Source: Salegentibacter sp. 24
GTDB lineage: Bacteria; Bacteroidota; Bacteroidia; Flavobacteriales; Flavobacteriaceae
Assembly: GCF_004362395.1 (NCBI RefSeq)
Contig: NZ_SNWE01000015.1
Span: forward strand, 1-64,000
Length of the DNA: 64,000 nucleotides
Direction of reading: 5' to 3'
Notes under the pieces: model-generated
Told to the model about the DNA's origin: nothing
The model's database searches: none
The model's input: only the letters and a program-made list of their open reading frames with translations
Part shown: positions 18,118-27,156 of the stretch, piece by piece
Numbering within the stretch: position 1 is the stretch's first letter
How the letters are laid out: every line of letters begins with the position of its first letter
Position numbers and translations under genes: made by a program

Positions 18118-21100
18118 ATGAAAAAAGTACTAAAAGAAAAAATAAAAACTACCTGCTCCTATTGCGGAGTGGGCTGTGGTATTGTAGCAGAAAAAGGTCC
18201 TGATAATAAAATCACGGTTAAAGGTGACCTAAACCATCCTGTAAACCGCGGAATGCTATGTTCTAAAGGGATGAACCTTGACTATGTAGCCAATGATTTA
18301 TCCGACAGGATACTGCATCCGGAAATGCGTTGGAGCAAATCCCATCCACGAGAACGTGTAAGCTGGGACCAGGGCCTGGATCGGGCCGCTCGGGTTTTTA
18401 AAACCCTAATTCAAAAATACGGCCCGGATAGCGTTGGTTTCTATGTGTCGGGACAATGCCTTACTGAAGAATATTACATCGCTAACAAACTCACCAAAGG
18501 ATTTCTTGGTACAAATAATATTGATACCAATTCCCGATTATGCATGAGCTCCGCGGTAGTAGCCTATAAAAAAACATTTGGTGAGGATTCGGTGCCGGTA
18601 TCCTATGATGATATTGAACTGGCTGATTGTTTTTTAATCGCCGGAGCCAACCCGGCCTGGTGCCACCCTATTCTGTTCCGAAGACTGGAAAAACATAAAG
18701 AGGAAAACCCGGAAGAGGTAAAAGTAATTGTGGTGGACCCACGTAAGACCGATTCTGCGCGCTTTGCCGATCTCCACCTGCAACTTATCCCAGGGACCGA
18801 TATTATTTTGTTTAACGCTATTGGTCGCCGCCTGATAGAAAGAGGCTATATCGACAAAAATTTTGTAAAGGAACACACTGAAAATTTTCAGGATTATAAA
18901 AAGCAAGCCTATTCACTTTCTCTCAAAAAAGCTGCTAAAGCATGTGGTGTGCCGATAGATGAAATTAAACAAGCCGCTGAATTGGTTGGTCGTTCCAAAG
19001 GTTTTATCAGTATGTGGGCTATGGGGCTTAATCAAAGTTCTGTGGGCACCGATAAAAATTTCGCATTACTTAACCTTTCCCTCATAACCGGGAGGGTAGG
19101 AAAACCCGGCAATGGGCCCTTTTCTCTAACGGGGCAGCCCAACGCCATGGGTGGACGGGAAGTTGGTGGAATGGCCAATTTACTCGCAGTTCATAAAAAT
19201 CTGAATAATCCGGAACACAGACAGGAAGTAGCTGATTTTTGGGGCGTAGATAAGATCTCAGAAAAACCGGGCTATACTGCAACAGAAATGTTTGATGCCC
19301 TAGAAAGCGGTAAATTAAAGGCGGTATGGATTGCCTGTACCAATCCGCTGGTGAGCCTGCCCGATGTTCGTAGAGCAGAAGCTGCACTTAAAAAAGCCAA
19401 ATTTGTAGTGGTTCAGGAAATCTCGCATAAATCTGACACCCTGGAATATGCCGATTTGGTATTACCTGCCGCCGGATGGATGGAAAAGGAAGGTACTATG
19501 ACCAATTCTGAAAGACGGATTTCATATTTACCTCAGGCACTCACGCCCCCCGGGGAAGCCCGTGCCGATGTAGAAATCTTTTGCGATTTTGCCCAAAGAA
19601 TGGGGTTCTCTGAATTTAACTATAACGCTACAGAGGAAATTTACGCGGAATACTGCCAAATGACTAGAGGCACTAATATTGATATTTCCCATCTAAATTA
19701 CGACCGTTTAAAAAACGAAGGAAGTATTCAATGGCCAGTACCGCAATATCGCCATCCCGGGACTAAAAGGCTATTTGAGGATCACCAGTTTTATACCCCC
19801 TCTAAAAAAGCGATTTTTAATATTCCTGCGTCAATTAATAACACATCTATTCAACCCGATGAAGAATTCCCATTAATCCTAACCACAGGGAGGGTTAGGG
19901 ACCAGTGGCACAGTATGACAAAAACGGGAAAGGTCTCGCGGCTACGCACCCATTATTCTTCACCGGTCTTAGAGATCAATCCTGTAGATGGTATTAAGAA
20001 TTTTATTAAGAACGGCGAGGTAGTTGAAGTAAAAAGCGAAAATGGAAATGTTAGAGTCCGAGCGAAAATTACCAAAGATGTAAGGCCGGGTGTACTATTT
20101 TTACCAATGCATTGGGGGAAACAACTTCGGAGTGATCTTAACCGGACAAATAATTTAACCTTTAACCGGGTTGATCCGCAATCAAAAGAACCCGATTTCA
20201 AATTTACCAGGGTTTCGGTTTCAAAATATCAAAAGCCGGTTGAAAAAATAATAATCATCGGTGCGGGAGCATCAGCATTTCGGTTTGTTCAAAATTATCG
20301 CGACCATAATAAGGATGATGAGTTGCATGTCTTTTCAGAAGAAGAGCATCCTTTTTATAACAGGGTTTTACTGCCCGAATATGTTACTGAAGAACTCAGC
20401 TGGGAAAAACTTTTAAAAATCAAGGAAGTTGAATTGGGAAAATTAAATCTTCAACTCCATAAAGGCCGTTCTATTTCCAAAATAGATGAAAAAGGAAAGT
20501 TGGTAACCGACCATTTGGGTGAAAACCATTATTTTGATAAATTGATTATTGCCACCGGTAGTCGGGCATTTGTACCAAAAGACGCCCAGCTTGGTTCTCC
20601 AGGAAGATTTACCATGCGAAGTAAGTCAGATGCCGATCAATTTAAAACCTACCTGCAAAATACCGGCCTACCCCCAGAAGAGCAGCACGTAGTGATTGTT
20701 GGCGGTGGCCTGCTTGGCTTAGAGCTTGCGGCAGCCTTGCAAAAAGAAAATGTGAATATCACCATAGTGCAACGCTCATCACGGCTTATGGAGCGCCAAC
20801 TGGATATCCTATCCAGTAAACTACTTGCCAGGGACGTCCAGGAACGGGGAATAAATATTTATTTCGATAACGAGGTGAGTACGGTTTTTGACGCTCAGGA
20901 TGATCCCGGGGAATTAAATATCACTTTAAAGAGTGGAAAAATCCTAAATGCACACGCAATTGCCTATGCTATCGGTACCCGTCCAAATATTGAAATTGCA
21001 AAAGAAAGCGGCCTTTTGTGTGGACGCGGTGTAAAAGTCAATGAACATTTACAAACCAGTAATCCCGATATTTTTGCTATTGGAGAAATTGCTGAATTCA

Positions 21101-21642
21101 AAAACCAGTTGTTTGGAATCACCTCCGCTGCGGAAGAACAGGCCGAAAGTCTTTCTAATTTCCTTGCCGGCGATGTAGGTAGTATTTACAAGGGGTCTGT
21201 ACTTATGAATATTTTAAAATTCAAAGATCTTGACCTGTGTAGTATAGGAGAAATCAATGTTCCTGAAAACGACCCATCCTATGAAGAAATTGTGTTTACT
21301 GATGTTAGCAAACGCTACTATAAAAAATGCATAGTAAAAAATGATCTGCTCGTTGGCGCCATTTTAATGGGTGATAAGAACGAGTTTGCTGAATTTAAAA
21401 CCCTTATTGAAAGTAAGATGGAACTAGCCGATAAACGAAATACATTGTTGCGGGGTTCATCAGGTAATAAACCGGTAAAAGGAAAGCTTGTTTGTTCCTG
21501 TTCCCAGGTTGGAATCGGAAACCTGAAAGATGCGATCAAAACTGGAAATAATGACTTTACGGCGCTTTGCAAGGAAACCGGTGCAGGGTTGGGTTGCGGA
21601 AGTTGTAAAACCGAAGTGAGGGAGATTTTATTAGCTGGATAG
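18118..21642 (+). CDS. nasA: Assimilatory nitrate reductase fused to its NAD(P)H-dependent flavoprotein subunit
   Basis: This 1174-residue fusion should reduce nitrate to nitrite in the cytoplasm using NAD(P)H directly. Residues 1 to about 700 are a NapA/NasA-type bis-MGD reductase: C13-x2-C16-x3-C20 and C48 hold a [4Fe-4S] cluster, and Cys142 (NSRLCMSS) is the probable Mo ligand. The molybdopterin-dinucleotide-binding domain lies around 580-690. From about 708 a NirB/NasC-like flavoprotein begins with the FAD motif GAGASAF (715) and an NAD motif GGGLLGLELA (862). The C-terminus is a BFD-type [2Fe-2S] module (C1126, C1128, C1160, C1163). In Klebsiella and Bacillus these are separate NasA and NasC/NasB proteins. 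There is no signal peptide, consistent with assimilation. Confidence 0.93.
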   Translation: MKKVLKEKIKTTCSYCGVGCGIVAEKGPDNKITVKGDLNHPVNRGMLCSKGMNLDYVANDLSDRILHPEMRWSKSHPRERVSWDQGLDRAARVFKTLIQKYGPDSVGFYVSGQCLTEEYYIANKLTKGFLGTNNIDTNSRLCMSSAVVAYKKTFGEDSVPVSYDDIELADCFLIAGANPAWCHPILFRRLEKHKEENPEEVKVIVVDPRKTDSARFADLHLQLIPGTDIILFNAIGRRLIERGYIDKNFVKEHTENFQDYKKQAYSLSLKKAAKACGVPIDEIKQAAELVGRSKGFISMWAMGLNQSSVGTDKNFALLNLSLITGRVGKPGNGPFSLTGQPNAMGGREVGGMANLLAVHKNLNNPEHRQEVADFWGVDKISEKPGYTATEMFDALESGKLKAVWIACTNPLVSLPDVRRAEAALKKAKFVVVQEISHKSDTLEYADLVLPAAGWMEKEGTMTNSERRISYLPQALTPPGEARADVEIFCDFAQRMGFSEFNYNATEEIYAEYCQMTRGTNIDISHLNYDRLKNEGSIQWPVPQYRHPGTKRLFEDHQFYTPSKKAIFNIPASINNTSIQPDEEFPLILTTGRVRDQWHSMTKTGKVSRLRTHYSSPVLEINPVDGIKNFIKNGEVVEVKSENGNVRVRAKITKDVRPGVLFLPMHWGKQLRSDLNRTNNLTFNRVDPQSKEPDFKFTRVSVSKYQKPVEKIIIIGAGASAFRFVQNYRDHNKDDELHVFSEEEHPFYNRVLLPEYVTEELSWEKLLKIKEVELGKLNLQLHKGRSISKIDEKGKLVTDHLGENHYFDKLIIATGSRAFVPKDAQLGSPGRFTMRSKSDADQFKTYLQNTGLPPEEQHVVIVGGGLLGLELAAALQKENVNITIVQRSSRLMERQLDILSSKLLARDVQERGINIYFDNEVSTVFDAQDDPGELNITLKSGKILNAHAIAYAIGTRPNIEIAKESGLLCGRGVKVNEHLQTSNPDIFAIGEIAEFKNQLFGITSAAEEQAESLSNFLAGDVGSIYKGSVLMNILKFKDLDLCSIGEINVPENDPSYEEIVFTDVSKRYYKKCIVKNDLLVGAILMGDKNEFAEFKTLIESKMELADKRNTLLRGSSGNKPVKGKLVCSCSQVGIGNLKDAIKTGNNDFTALCKETGAGLGCGSCKTEVREILLAG

Positions 21643-21717
21643 CAGGCTTATAGATTAAGATTGACCAGAAAGCCGAAGAATTAAAAAAAGTATTCAGGTC
21701 GGTTTAAATTAAATACT

Positions 21718-23166
21718 ATGGAAAAGACATTCTCAAGAATAATCATAAAAGGAGGGGTTTTATCTCCCGCGGAATTGAGAGAAATTGTGGAATTGGCCGA
21801 AGCTTGTGGTTCAAATTCAATATCGCTGGGATCACGTCAGGATGTTTTAATTACAAAAATTATTGATCCAGAAAATTTTTCCCAGGAAGATAAATATCAA
21901 ATTATTCAACCCAAAACCCTTGGAGCTGAAAATATTGTTTCTTCTTATGTAGCTGCAGATATTTTTCCGGCTACCCCTTGGCTTACTGGTGACCGTTATT
22001 TATACGTACTGGAGCAATTTAGAAATCCGCCCAATTTAAAAGTAAACATCACCGATCCTAAACAACGCCTGGTTCCTTTATTTACAGGCCATCTAAATTT
22101 TATCGCTTCAGCTCATCAGGATTATTGGTTCCTTTATATCAGATTACCACAATGGAAAAAAATGCAGGTGTATCCGGCGCTAATTTATACCTGGGATGTG
22201 GGCGAGGTTGTCTATGCAATCGAGGAACTACTAAAGGAAGAACCGGAAGAGGTAGATATGATCTTTAATATATTAAGCGATGCACTTGAAACAAACAATC
22301 GCACCATCGATAAACCTCTTGAAATCCCTTATAGGCCATTTCCATATTACGAGGGAATGAACAAAATTGGAATGGATAATTACTGGCTCGGGCTTTACTG
22401 GCGAAATAATAAATATTACACCAGCTTCTTAAAGGATATGTGTGATCTATGTGCAGCGTCTAAAATCGGTAAAATTTCCATTACCCCCTGGAAATCTTTA
22501 ATTATTAAAGGAATTCCGAACAATTCAAAATTAGAATGGGAAAAGTTTCTGGGGAAACGCGGAATTAATGTTCGCCACTCTATGCTGGAACTAAACTGGC
22601 ATATCCCGGTTGATAATGAAGATGCGCTGGAACTCAAGAAATACCTGGTTTCTAATTTTGATCAAAATGATATTAGTACCTATGGGCTTACCTTCGGGAT
22701 ATTTGATTCAGTAGTAAAGAGCAACTATTTTACAACTGTGGTGATAGAGAAAAATCAAGCACCTCAGGGATTAAAAGAAATCAAGATACGTGATACTTAT
22801 AATTTACTCTATGCGCAAAATTTCGATCCTAATAGTCGGGATTATATCATGCACGTACAGGATGTAGATAAGGTAGAACTACCCGGGTTACTTATAGAAT
22901 TGAGTAAAATGTATTTTGATCAGCTGGGGCAGGAAGAAGAAAAACCCGGAAACAAGTCTGAACCTGAACACAGGAAAGAAAACTTGAGTAAAGAAATCTG
23001 GCAATGTAAAGCTTGTCTCAGTATTTATGATGCAGAATACGGTGACATTACTAATGAAATCGCTCCGGGCAAAAGCTTCGAAAACCTACCTGAAACCTAT
23101 AGTTGCCCGCTCTGCGAGGCATCAAAATCAGAATTTTCAAAAAAAACAGAACAACAAGTTGGATGA
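21718..23166 (+). CDS. Sulfite/nitrite-reductase-like protein with C-terminal rubredoxin
   Basis: The protein has 482 residues. Its N-terminus (SRIIIKGGVLSPAELREIV, then ACGSNSISLGSRQDVLI) resembles the ferredoxin-like half domain of siroheme nitrite/sulfite reductases. The middle part continues that fold but has only one Cys pair (C242-x2-C245) and not the C-x5-C plus C-x3-C ligands of the siroheme/4Fe-4S site. The C-terminus is a rubredoxin with C430-x2-C433 and C463-x2-C466. It probably does not reduce nitrite itself. Lying directly after the nitrate reductase gene (75 bases), it is more likely an electron-transfer partner or assembly factor. That role is inference. Confidence 0.75.
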   Translation: MEKTFSRIIIKGGVLSPAELREIVELAEACGSNSISLGSRQDVLITKIIDPENFSQEDKYQIIQPKTLGAENIVSSYVAADIFPATPWLTGDRYLYVLEQFRNPPNLKVNITDPKQRLVPLFTGHLNFIASAHQDYWFLYIRLPQWKKMQVYPALIYTWDVGEVVYAIEELLKEEPEEVDMIFNILSDALETNNRTIDKPLEIPYRPFPYYEGMNKIGMDNYWLGLYWRNNKYYTSFLKDMCDLCAASKIGKISITPWKSLIIKGIPNNSKLEWEKFLGKRGINVRHSMLELNWHIPVDNEDALELKKYLVSNFDQNDISTYGLTFGIFDSVVKSNYFTTVVIEKNQAPQGLKEIKIRDTYNLLYAQNFDPNSRDYIMHVQDVDKVELPGLLIELSKMYFDQLGQEEEKPGNKSEPEHRKENLSKEIWQCKACLSIYDAEYGDITNEIAPGKSFENLPETYSCPLCEASKSEFSKKTEQQVG

Positions 23167-23292
23167 TCTATGATTACAACCACTGCGAAATTGAAAGAAA
23201 AAATGTGCAAATTGATTTATGGCTTTTCTCCAGGAATGATTAATTAAATTTAGTCCGGAGCAATATTAATACGCCCAAAAGTAATCTATCAC

Positions 23293-24300
23293 TTATCCTC
23301 CAATAGTAATCATACTACGGTTATTACTGTGTTTTTCTGGGTTTTGAAGTTTTTTAAAACTGTCCATTCCCGCACGTTTAGCTTTCTTTTTAAACATTCG
23401 GTTTTCTATTAATGGCTCAATATTTTCTCCATCTCTAAAAGCACCGAGCAAGTCGGTTTCTTTGTTAGAAAACAAACAATTCTTGATTTTTCCGTTAGCG
23501 GTTAAGCGAATGCGGTTACAGCCATCACAAAAAGGATTGGTTACCGAACTGATTATTCCGAAGTTTCCCTGAAATCCATTTATTTTAAAATCGCGGGAAG
23601 TAAAATTCGGTTCATTATCTAGATCGAGGACATTTTCAATCCCGAAAAAAGAGATTATTTTCGCCATAATTTCTTCCTGGGAAACCAGTTTATCCTTGCT
23701 CCACTTATTTCCATCAAAAGGCATAAATTCGATAAACCGAACGCTTATTGGCCGATTTCGGGTAAAAAGCACAAAATCGTTGATTTCATCTTCATTAAAA
23801 TACTTCATCAAGACCGCGTTAATTTTCACATTAAAACCTTGATCAATTAGCAATAGCATATTATCATAGGCTTTCTGAAACTGATCGCGCCGTGTAATTA
23901 CCCTAAATTTCCCTTCATCTAAAGTGTCCAGGCTCAAATTGATTTTTTTGAGTCCGTATTTTTTAAAATCGGCTATAAACCTATCAGCCAAAATTGCGTT
24001 TGTGGTGATTCCAAGTTCTACATCCAGGGTGGAAAGTTTTTTAAGAATTTCCGTAAAATCTTTTCTAACCAAAGGCTCTCCTCCGGTTAACCTTATCTTA
24101 TCAACCCCGTTTTTCACAAAAACCTTTGCGATTTGGTAAATTTCTTCAGCCGTCATCAACTCGCTTCTGGGCGTGAGCGGCACCCCGTTTTCAGGCATAC
24201 AATAATTGCAGCGCAAATTGCATTTTTCCGATAAGGAAATACGCAAATAATTATGATTTCGACCAAATTTATCGGTAAGCACTGCGGTTGTCTTAGACAT
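23293..24300 (-). CDS. moaA: GTP 3',8-cyclase (molybdenum cofactor step 1)
   Basis: The 335-residue radical-SAM enzyme starts the molybdopterin pathway by rearranging GTP to 3',8-cH2GTP. C27-x3-C31-x2-C34 is the SAM-cluster motif. The second cluster ligands are in PFCDGCNRIRLTANGKIKNC, and the chain ends with the functional GG tail (ITIGG). It is the last gene of the minus-strand cofactor operon and its first 8 bases overlap the end of moaCB, implying translational coupling. Confidence 0.97.
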   Translation of the reverse strand: MSKTTAVLTDKFGRNHNYLRISLSEKCNLRCNYCMPENGVPLTPRSELMTAEEIYQIAKVFVKNGVDKIRLTGGEPLVRKDFTEILKKLSTLDVELGITTNAILADRFIADFKKYGLKKINLSLDTLDEGKFRVITRRDQFQKAYDNMLLLIDQGFNVKINAVLMKYFNEDEINDFVLFTRNRPISVRFIEFMPFDGNKWSKDKLVSQEEIMAKIISFFGIENVLDLDNEPNFTSRDFKINGFQGNFGIISSVTNPFCDGCNRIRLTANGKIKNCLFSNKETDLLGAFRDGENIEPLIENRMFKKKAKRAGMDSFKKLQNPEKHSNNRSMITIGG

Positions 24301-25210
24301 TTTCAGGATGTTTTGCTCCCCTTAAAATTTTAAAAACGTGAAGCAGATGGGGGAAAACTGCTTCCATAGATTCGCGAGCACCACTTGTTGAACCTGGCAA
24401 TGCAAGGACCAAACAATTGCCGATAGTTCCCGCCAGGCTTCGTGAAAGCATTGCATACGGCATACGCTCCTGCCCGTAATTTCGAATGGCCTCTTCAATT
24501 CCGGGAATTCGCCTTTCGATAATCGGCTCCAAAGCTTCGGGAGTTACGTCTCGAAAAGAAAGTCCCGTTCCTCCAGTATAAATCACCAAATCATTTTCCC
24601 CTGAATAGGTTAATGCTTTATTTCGAATAATTTCGGCTTCATCGGGAATCACCTCGTAAGAAGCGATTTCAACGCCGCTTTCTTCCAGTTTTTCAATAAT
24701 TGCCTTTCCGGCGTGGTCTTCTTTTTTTCCTTCCGAGATGCTATCGGAACAAACCACAACGCAAGCCTTTAATTTTCGTCGGCTATTTTGCTGAAAACTG
24801 CTTTTCCCGCCCGATTTTTTTACCAGGGAAATATTTCTGATTTCAATATTTTTATCCAGAGGTTTCAGCATATCGTACATCGTTAGAGCCACAATTGATG
24901 CGCCGTGCATCGCCTCTACCTCTACCCCGGTTTTATAAACGGTTTTTACGGTGACATTTATGGTTACTTCCAAGCCCTCAATTTCATAATCTACTGCTGT
25001 AAATTCCACCGGAAGCGGGTGACAGTCGGGAATACTCTGACTCGTATTTTTTACCGCAAACAATCCCGCGGTTTTTGCCATTTCAAAAACATCGCCTTTG
25101 GGAACTTTATTCTCCAAAAGGGCTTTTTTTGTGGCTTGGTCACCCAGTTTCACCACGGCTTTTGCCGTGGCGGTGCGCAGGGTTTTTATTTTGTGTGTGA
25201 TATCTACCAT
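24293..25210 (-). CDS. moaCB: Bifunctional MoaC-MoaB molybdopterin protein
   Basis: The 305-residue protein joins two pathway steps. Residues 1 to about 150 are MoaC, cyclic pyranopterin monophosphate synthase, with CHPLPV, VEAMHGASIVALTMYDM and the Lys of LVKKSGGKS. Residues about 155-305 are MoaB/MogA, which adenylylates molybdopterin, with SDSISEG, TGGTGLSFRDVTPE and ALPGSTSGARE. This fusion is found in several Bacteroidota and other phyla. It lies between moaE (3-base gap) and moaA (8-base overlap). Confidence 0.95.
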   Translation of the reverse strand: MVDITHKIKTLRTATAKAVVKLGDQATKKALLENKVPKGDVFEMAKTAGLFAVKNTSQSIPDCHPLPVEFTAVDYEIEGLEVTINVTVKTVYKTGVEVEAMHGASIVALTMYDMLKPLDKNIEIRNISLVKKSGGKSSFQQNSRRKLKACVVVCSDSISEGKKEDHAGKAIIEKLEESGVEIASYEVIPDEAEIIRNKALTYSGENDLVIYTGGTGLSFRDVTPEALEPIIERRIPGIEEAIRNYGQERMPYAMLSRSLAGTIGNCLVLALPGSTSGARESMEAVFPHLLHVFKILRGAKHPENV

Positions 25211-25213
25211 AAT

Positions 25214-25642
25214 TTATGTATTGACTTTCCATTGAAATTCTTTTGAAGCGAAAACCTCTTTTCCAAAAATCGGGACTTCGCTTTTCACCCGGTTTACCAG
25301 GTATTCTGTGGCTTCATAAACTTCTTTTCTTCTTTTTGAAGAGACAAAAACGAAAAAACATACTTCCCCCGCTTTAATTTCACCCAGGCTATGATAAATA
25401 TGCATGCACGTAAGATTAAACTTTGTAAAAGCATCTTCCCGAATCTCGTGCATCTTCTCCCTGGCCATTTCTTCATAAGCCGAATAGGTTATGGCGGTGA
25501 CTTCTTTCCCGTCAACCTCATCGGCTCGAATTTGACCAAGGAAAATATTATGAGCACCTATATTTTTCTTGCTTTGATGTTTCGCAATGGCCTGGGCAAC
25601 AAATCCGGGTTGAATAGCTCCTTCTATAAATACTTTTTTCAT
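25214..25642 (-). CDS. moaE: Molybdopterin synthase catalytic subunit
   Basis: The 142-residue protein transfers sulfur from MoaD thiocarboxylate to cyclic pyranopterin monophosphate. Family marks include GAHNIFLGQIRADEVDGK, LEYEAY-like TYSAYEEMAREKM, IYHSLGEIKAGE, and RVKSEVPIFGKEVF with the active-site Lys. It is separated from moeB upstream by a 228-base gap with repeat-like sequence, unlike the tight spacing elsewhere in the operon. Confidence 0.95.
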   Translation of the reverse strand: MKKVFIEGAIQPGFVAQAIAKHQSKKNIGAHNIFLGQIRADEVDGKEVTAITYSAYEEMAREKMHEIREDAFTKFNLTCMHIYHSLGEIKAGEVCFFVFVSSKRRKEVYEATEYLVNRVKSEVPIFGKEVFASKEFQWKVNT

Positions 25643-25791
25643 TTTTTAAAATTTAATAATTATTGAATCAGCGACATTTATTTATTTCAGAATATAATGA
25701 CCTAATTTGCAATTGTTTTGCAGATTTCGCTTTTTAGGATATTTATTTAAGAGATTGCTTTAGTCGTGCCCTTGTCAAGGAGAGGTTCTTT

Positions 25792-25867
25792 CGTCATTGC
25801 GAGCTACGCCAAAAATGCGGTAGCCTGTAGTTTGCCATACCATAGACCCTGAATCAAATTCAGAGTC
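25792..25867. repeat. Degenerate dispersed intergenic repeat with hairpins
   Basis: The gap between moeB and moaE contains CGTCATTGCGAG (25792..25803), a word typical of dispersed REP-like repeats in bacterial genomes, followed by GCTAC/GTAGC arms. An inverted repeat GACCCTGAAT-CAA-ATTCAGAGTC (25845..25867, one mismatch) follows and ends 3 bases before the moeB stop codon. It resembles the GTCACCCTGAA-type intergenic repeats seen in Bacteroidota. Copies elsewhere cannot be checked within this window. Confidence 0.5.
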
Positions 25868-25870
25868 ACC

Positions 25871-26917
25871 TTAAGTTGTTTCGACCACTTCATTCAATTT
25901 ATGCAGAGCGATCACCCCTCCTGAAATACTTTTCACATTTTTAAAATTATAAGCCTTCAAAATTTTTACGGCGGCCAGGCTGCGTTTTCCACTTTGGCAA
26001 ATCACTTGAATTTCTTCTTCAGGATTTAGGAGGCAAAGCTCATTTTCCAGGTTTCGAAGCGGAATTTCAAGCATTCTCGGAAAAGCTATCTTTGGCTGTT
26101 CGTAGCCTTCTCTTACATCCAAAAAAATGGCATTTTCATTTATTTCTTCCGCGGAAATTTCTTCGGAAAAAGGTTGAATATATTGCCTATTATAGAAATC
26201 ATTATCGATTTTTAAGTCCTCAATTTTGCTGAACTCAAAAATATCCTGCCGGTTAAAAAGCGTGTTGTACATCAAAAGTTTTCCTGAAAGCACTTCCCCG
26301 GCATCCATTATGATTTTTAGTATTTCGGTAGCCTGAAACATTCCCGACAGGCCAACGGTGGTACCCAAAACCCCTGCGTCTTCGCAATTCTGTACTTCGG
26401 CTTTTTCATCTGGAAACAAACAGCGGTAAGTCGGCCCGCTTTTAAAATTAAAAACCGAAACCTGAAATTCAAATTTATAAACCGAAGCATAAACAAAGGC
26501 TTTCCCGCTCAAAACACAGGCATCGTTAATCAGGTAGCGAACAGCAAGGCTATCGGTGCAATCCACTACTAAATCGTAGTTTTTAATCAATTGCAGCGCA
26601 TTTTCTCCATTTAGAAATTCCTGGTAATTTTCAATTTTCACTTCAGAATTCAATGCTAAAAGCTGTTTCCGGGCTTCGGTTACTTTAAACTTCCCAACCG
26701 TTTTTTCCCGAAACAATACCTGTCTTTGCAAATTGCTCTCATCAACCCGGTCGCCATCGACAAGACCCAATTTTCCAATGCCGGCCGCTGCGAGATAGGG
26801 TAAAACAGCGCAGCCCAGGCCGCCCACTCCTATTACAAGGACCTTGCTGTTTTTTAATTTTTCCTGACCATTTTCGCCAACTTGTGGCAGGCCGATTTGT
26901 TTCTTATATCGCTGCAT
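25871..26917 (-). CDS. moeB: MoeB-type sulfur-carrier adenylyltransferase with rhodanese domain
   Basis: The 348-residue protein activates the C-terminus of MoaD. The N-terminal ThiF/E1 domain (1 to about 240) has the ATP-binding VLVIGVGGLGCAVLPYLAAAG and ESNLQRQVLF, and the loop YRCLFPDEKAEVQNCEDAGVL. The C-terminal rhodanese domain (about 250-345) has an active-site CQSGKRS loop for sulfur delivery. The first CxxC pair of zinc-binding MoeB proteins is not evident, so the structural zinc site may be missing. It begins 2 bases after moaD. Confidence 0.93.
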   Translation of the reverse strand: MQRYKKQIGLPQVGENGQEKLKNSKVLVIGVGGLGCAVLPYLAAAGIGKLGLVDGDRVDESNLQRQVLFREKTVGKFKVTEARKQLLALNSEVKIENYQEFLNGENALQLIKNYDLVVDCTDSLAVRYLINDACVLSGKAFVYASVYKFEFQVSVFNFKSGPTYRCLFPDEKAEVQNCEDAGVLGTTVGLSGMFQATEILKIIMDAGEVLSGKLLMYNTLFNRQDIFEFSKIEDLKIDNDFYNRQYIQPFSEEISAEEINENAIFLDVREGYEQPKIAFPRMLEIPLRNLENELCLLNPEEEIQVICQSGKRSLAAVKILKAYNFKNVKSISGGVIALHKLNEVVETT

Positions 26918-26919
26918 AA

Positions 26920-27156
26920 TTAGCCTCCTGAAAATGGCGGTAAAACCGCTATTTCATCGTTATCCTTTAACCTGAAATTCTCGCATTGTTTTCTAATTTT
27001 TCGATTTACGGCTACCTGAACCGCTAGCTTCTGTATATTATACTTTTCGTGCAAGACCAAAATTAAGTTTGAAAAATTAGTTTCATTTAAGGCCAATCTC
27101 TCTTCATCACATCCTGCGACTTCGGCCATCATTCCAAAATACTTTATTGTTAACAT
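26920..27156 (-). CDS. moaD: Molybdopterin synthase sulfur-carrier subunit
   Basis: A 78-residue ubiquitin-like protein that ends in the required double glycine (VLPPFSGG). The terminal Gly is adenylated by MoeB and converted to a thiocarboxylate that MoaE uses. The start overlaps the end of the SUMT gene by 7 bases, and moeB follows after 2 bases, so the three are translated from one message. Confidence 0.95.
   Translation of the reverse strand: MLTIKYFGMMAEVAGCDEERLALNETNFSNLILVLHEKYNIQKLAVQVAVNRKIRKQCENFRLKDNDEIAVLPPFSGG

Noticed and set aside
23170-23247. A 25-codon frame (MITTTAKLKEK) directly after the rubredoxin-containing gene.
   Set aside because: It is too short, has no family resemblance or clear leader, and lies in an AT-rich spacer before a convergent gene.
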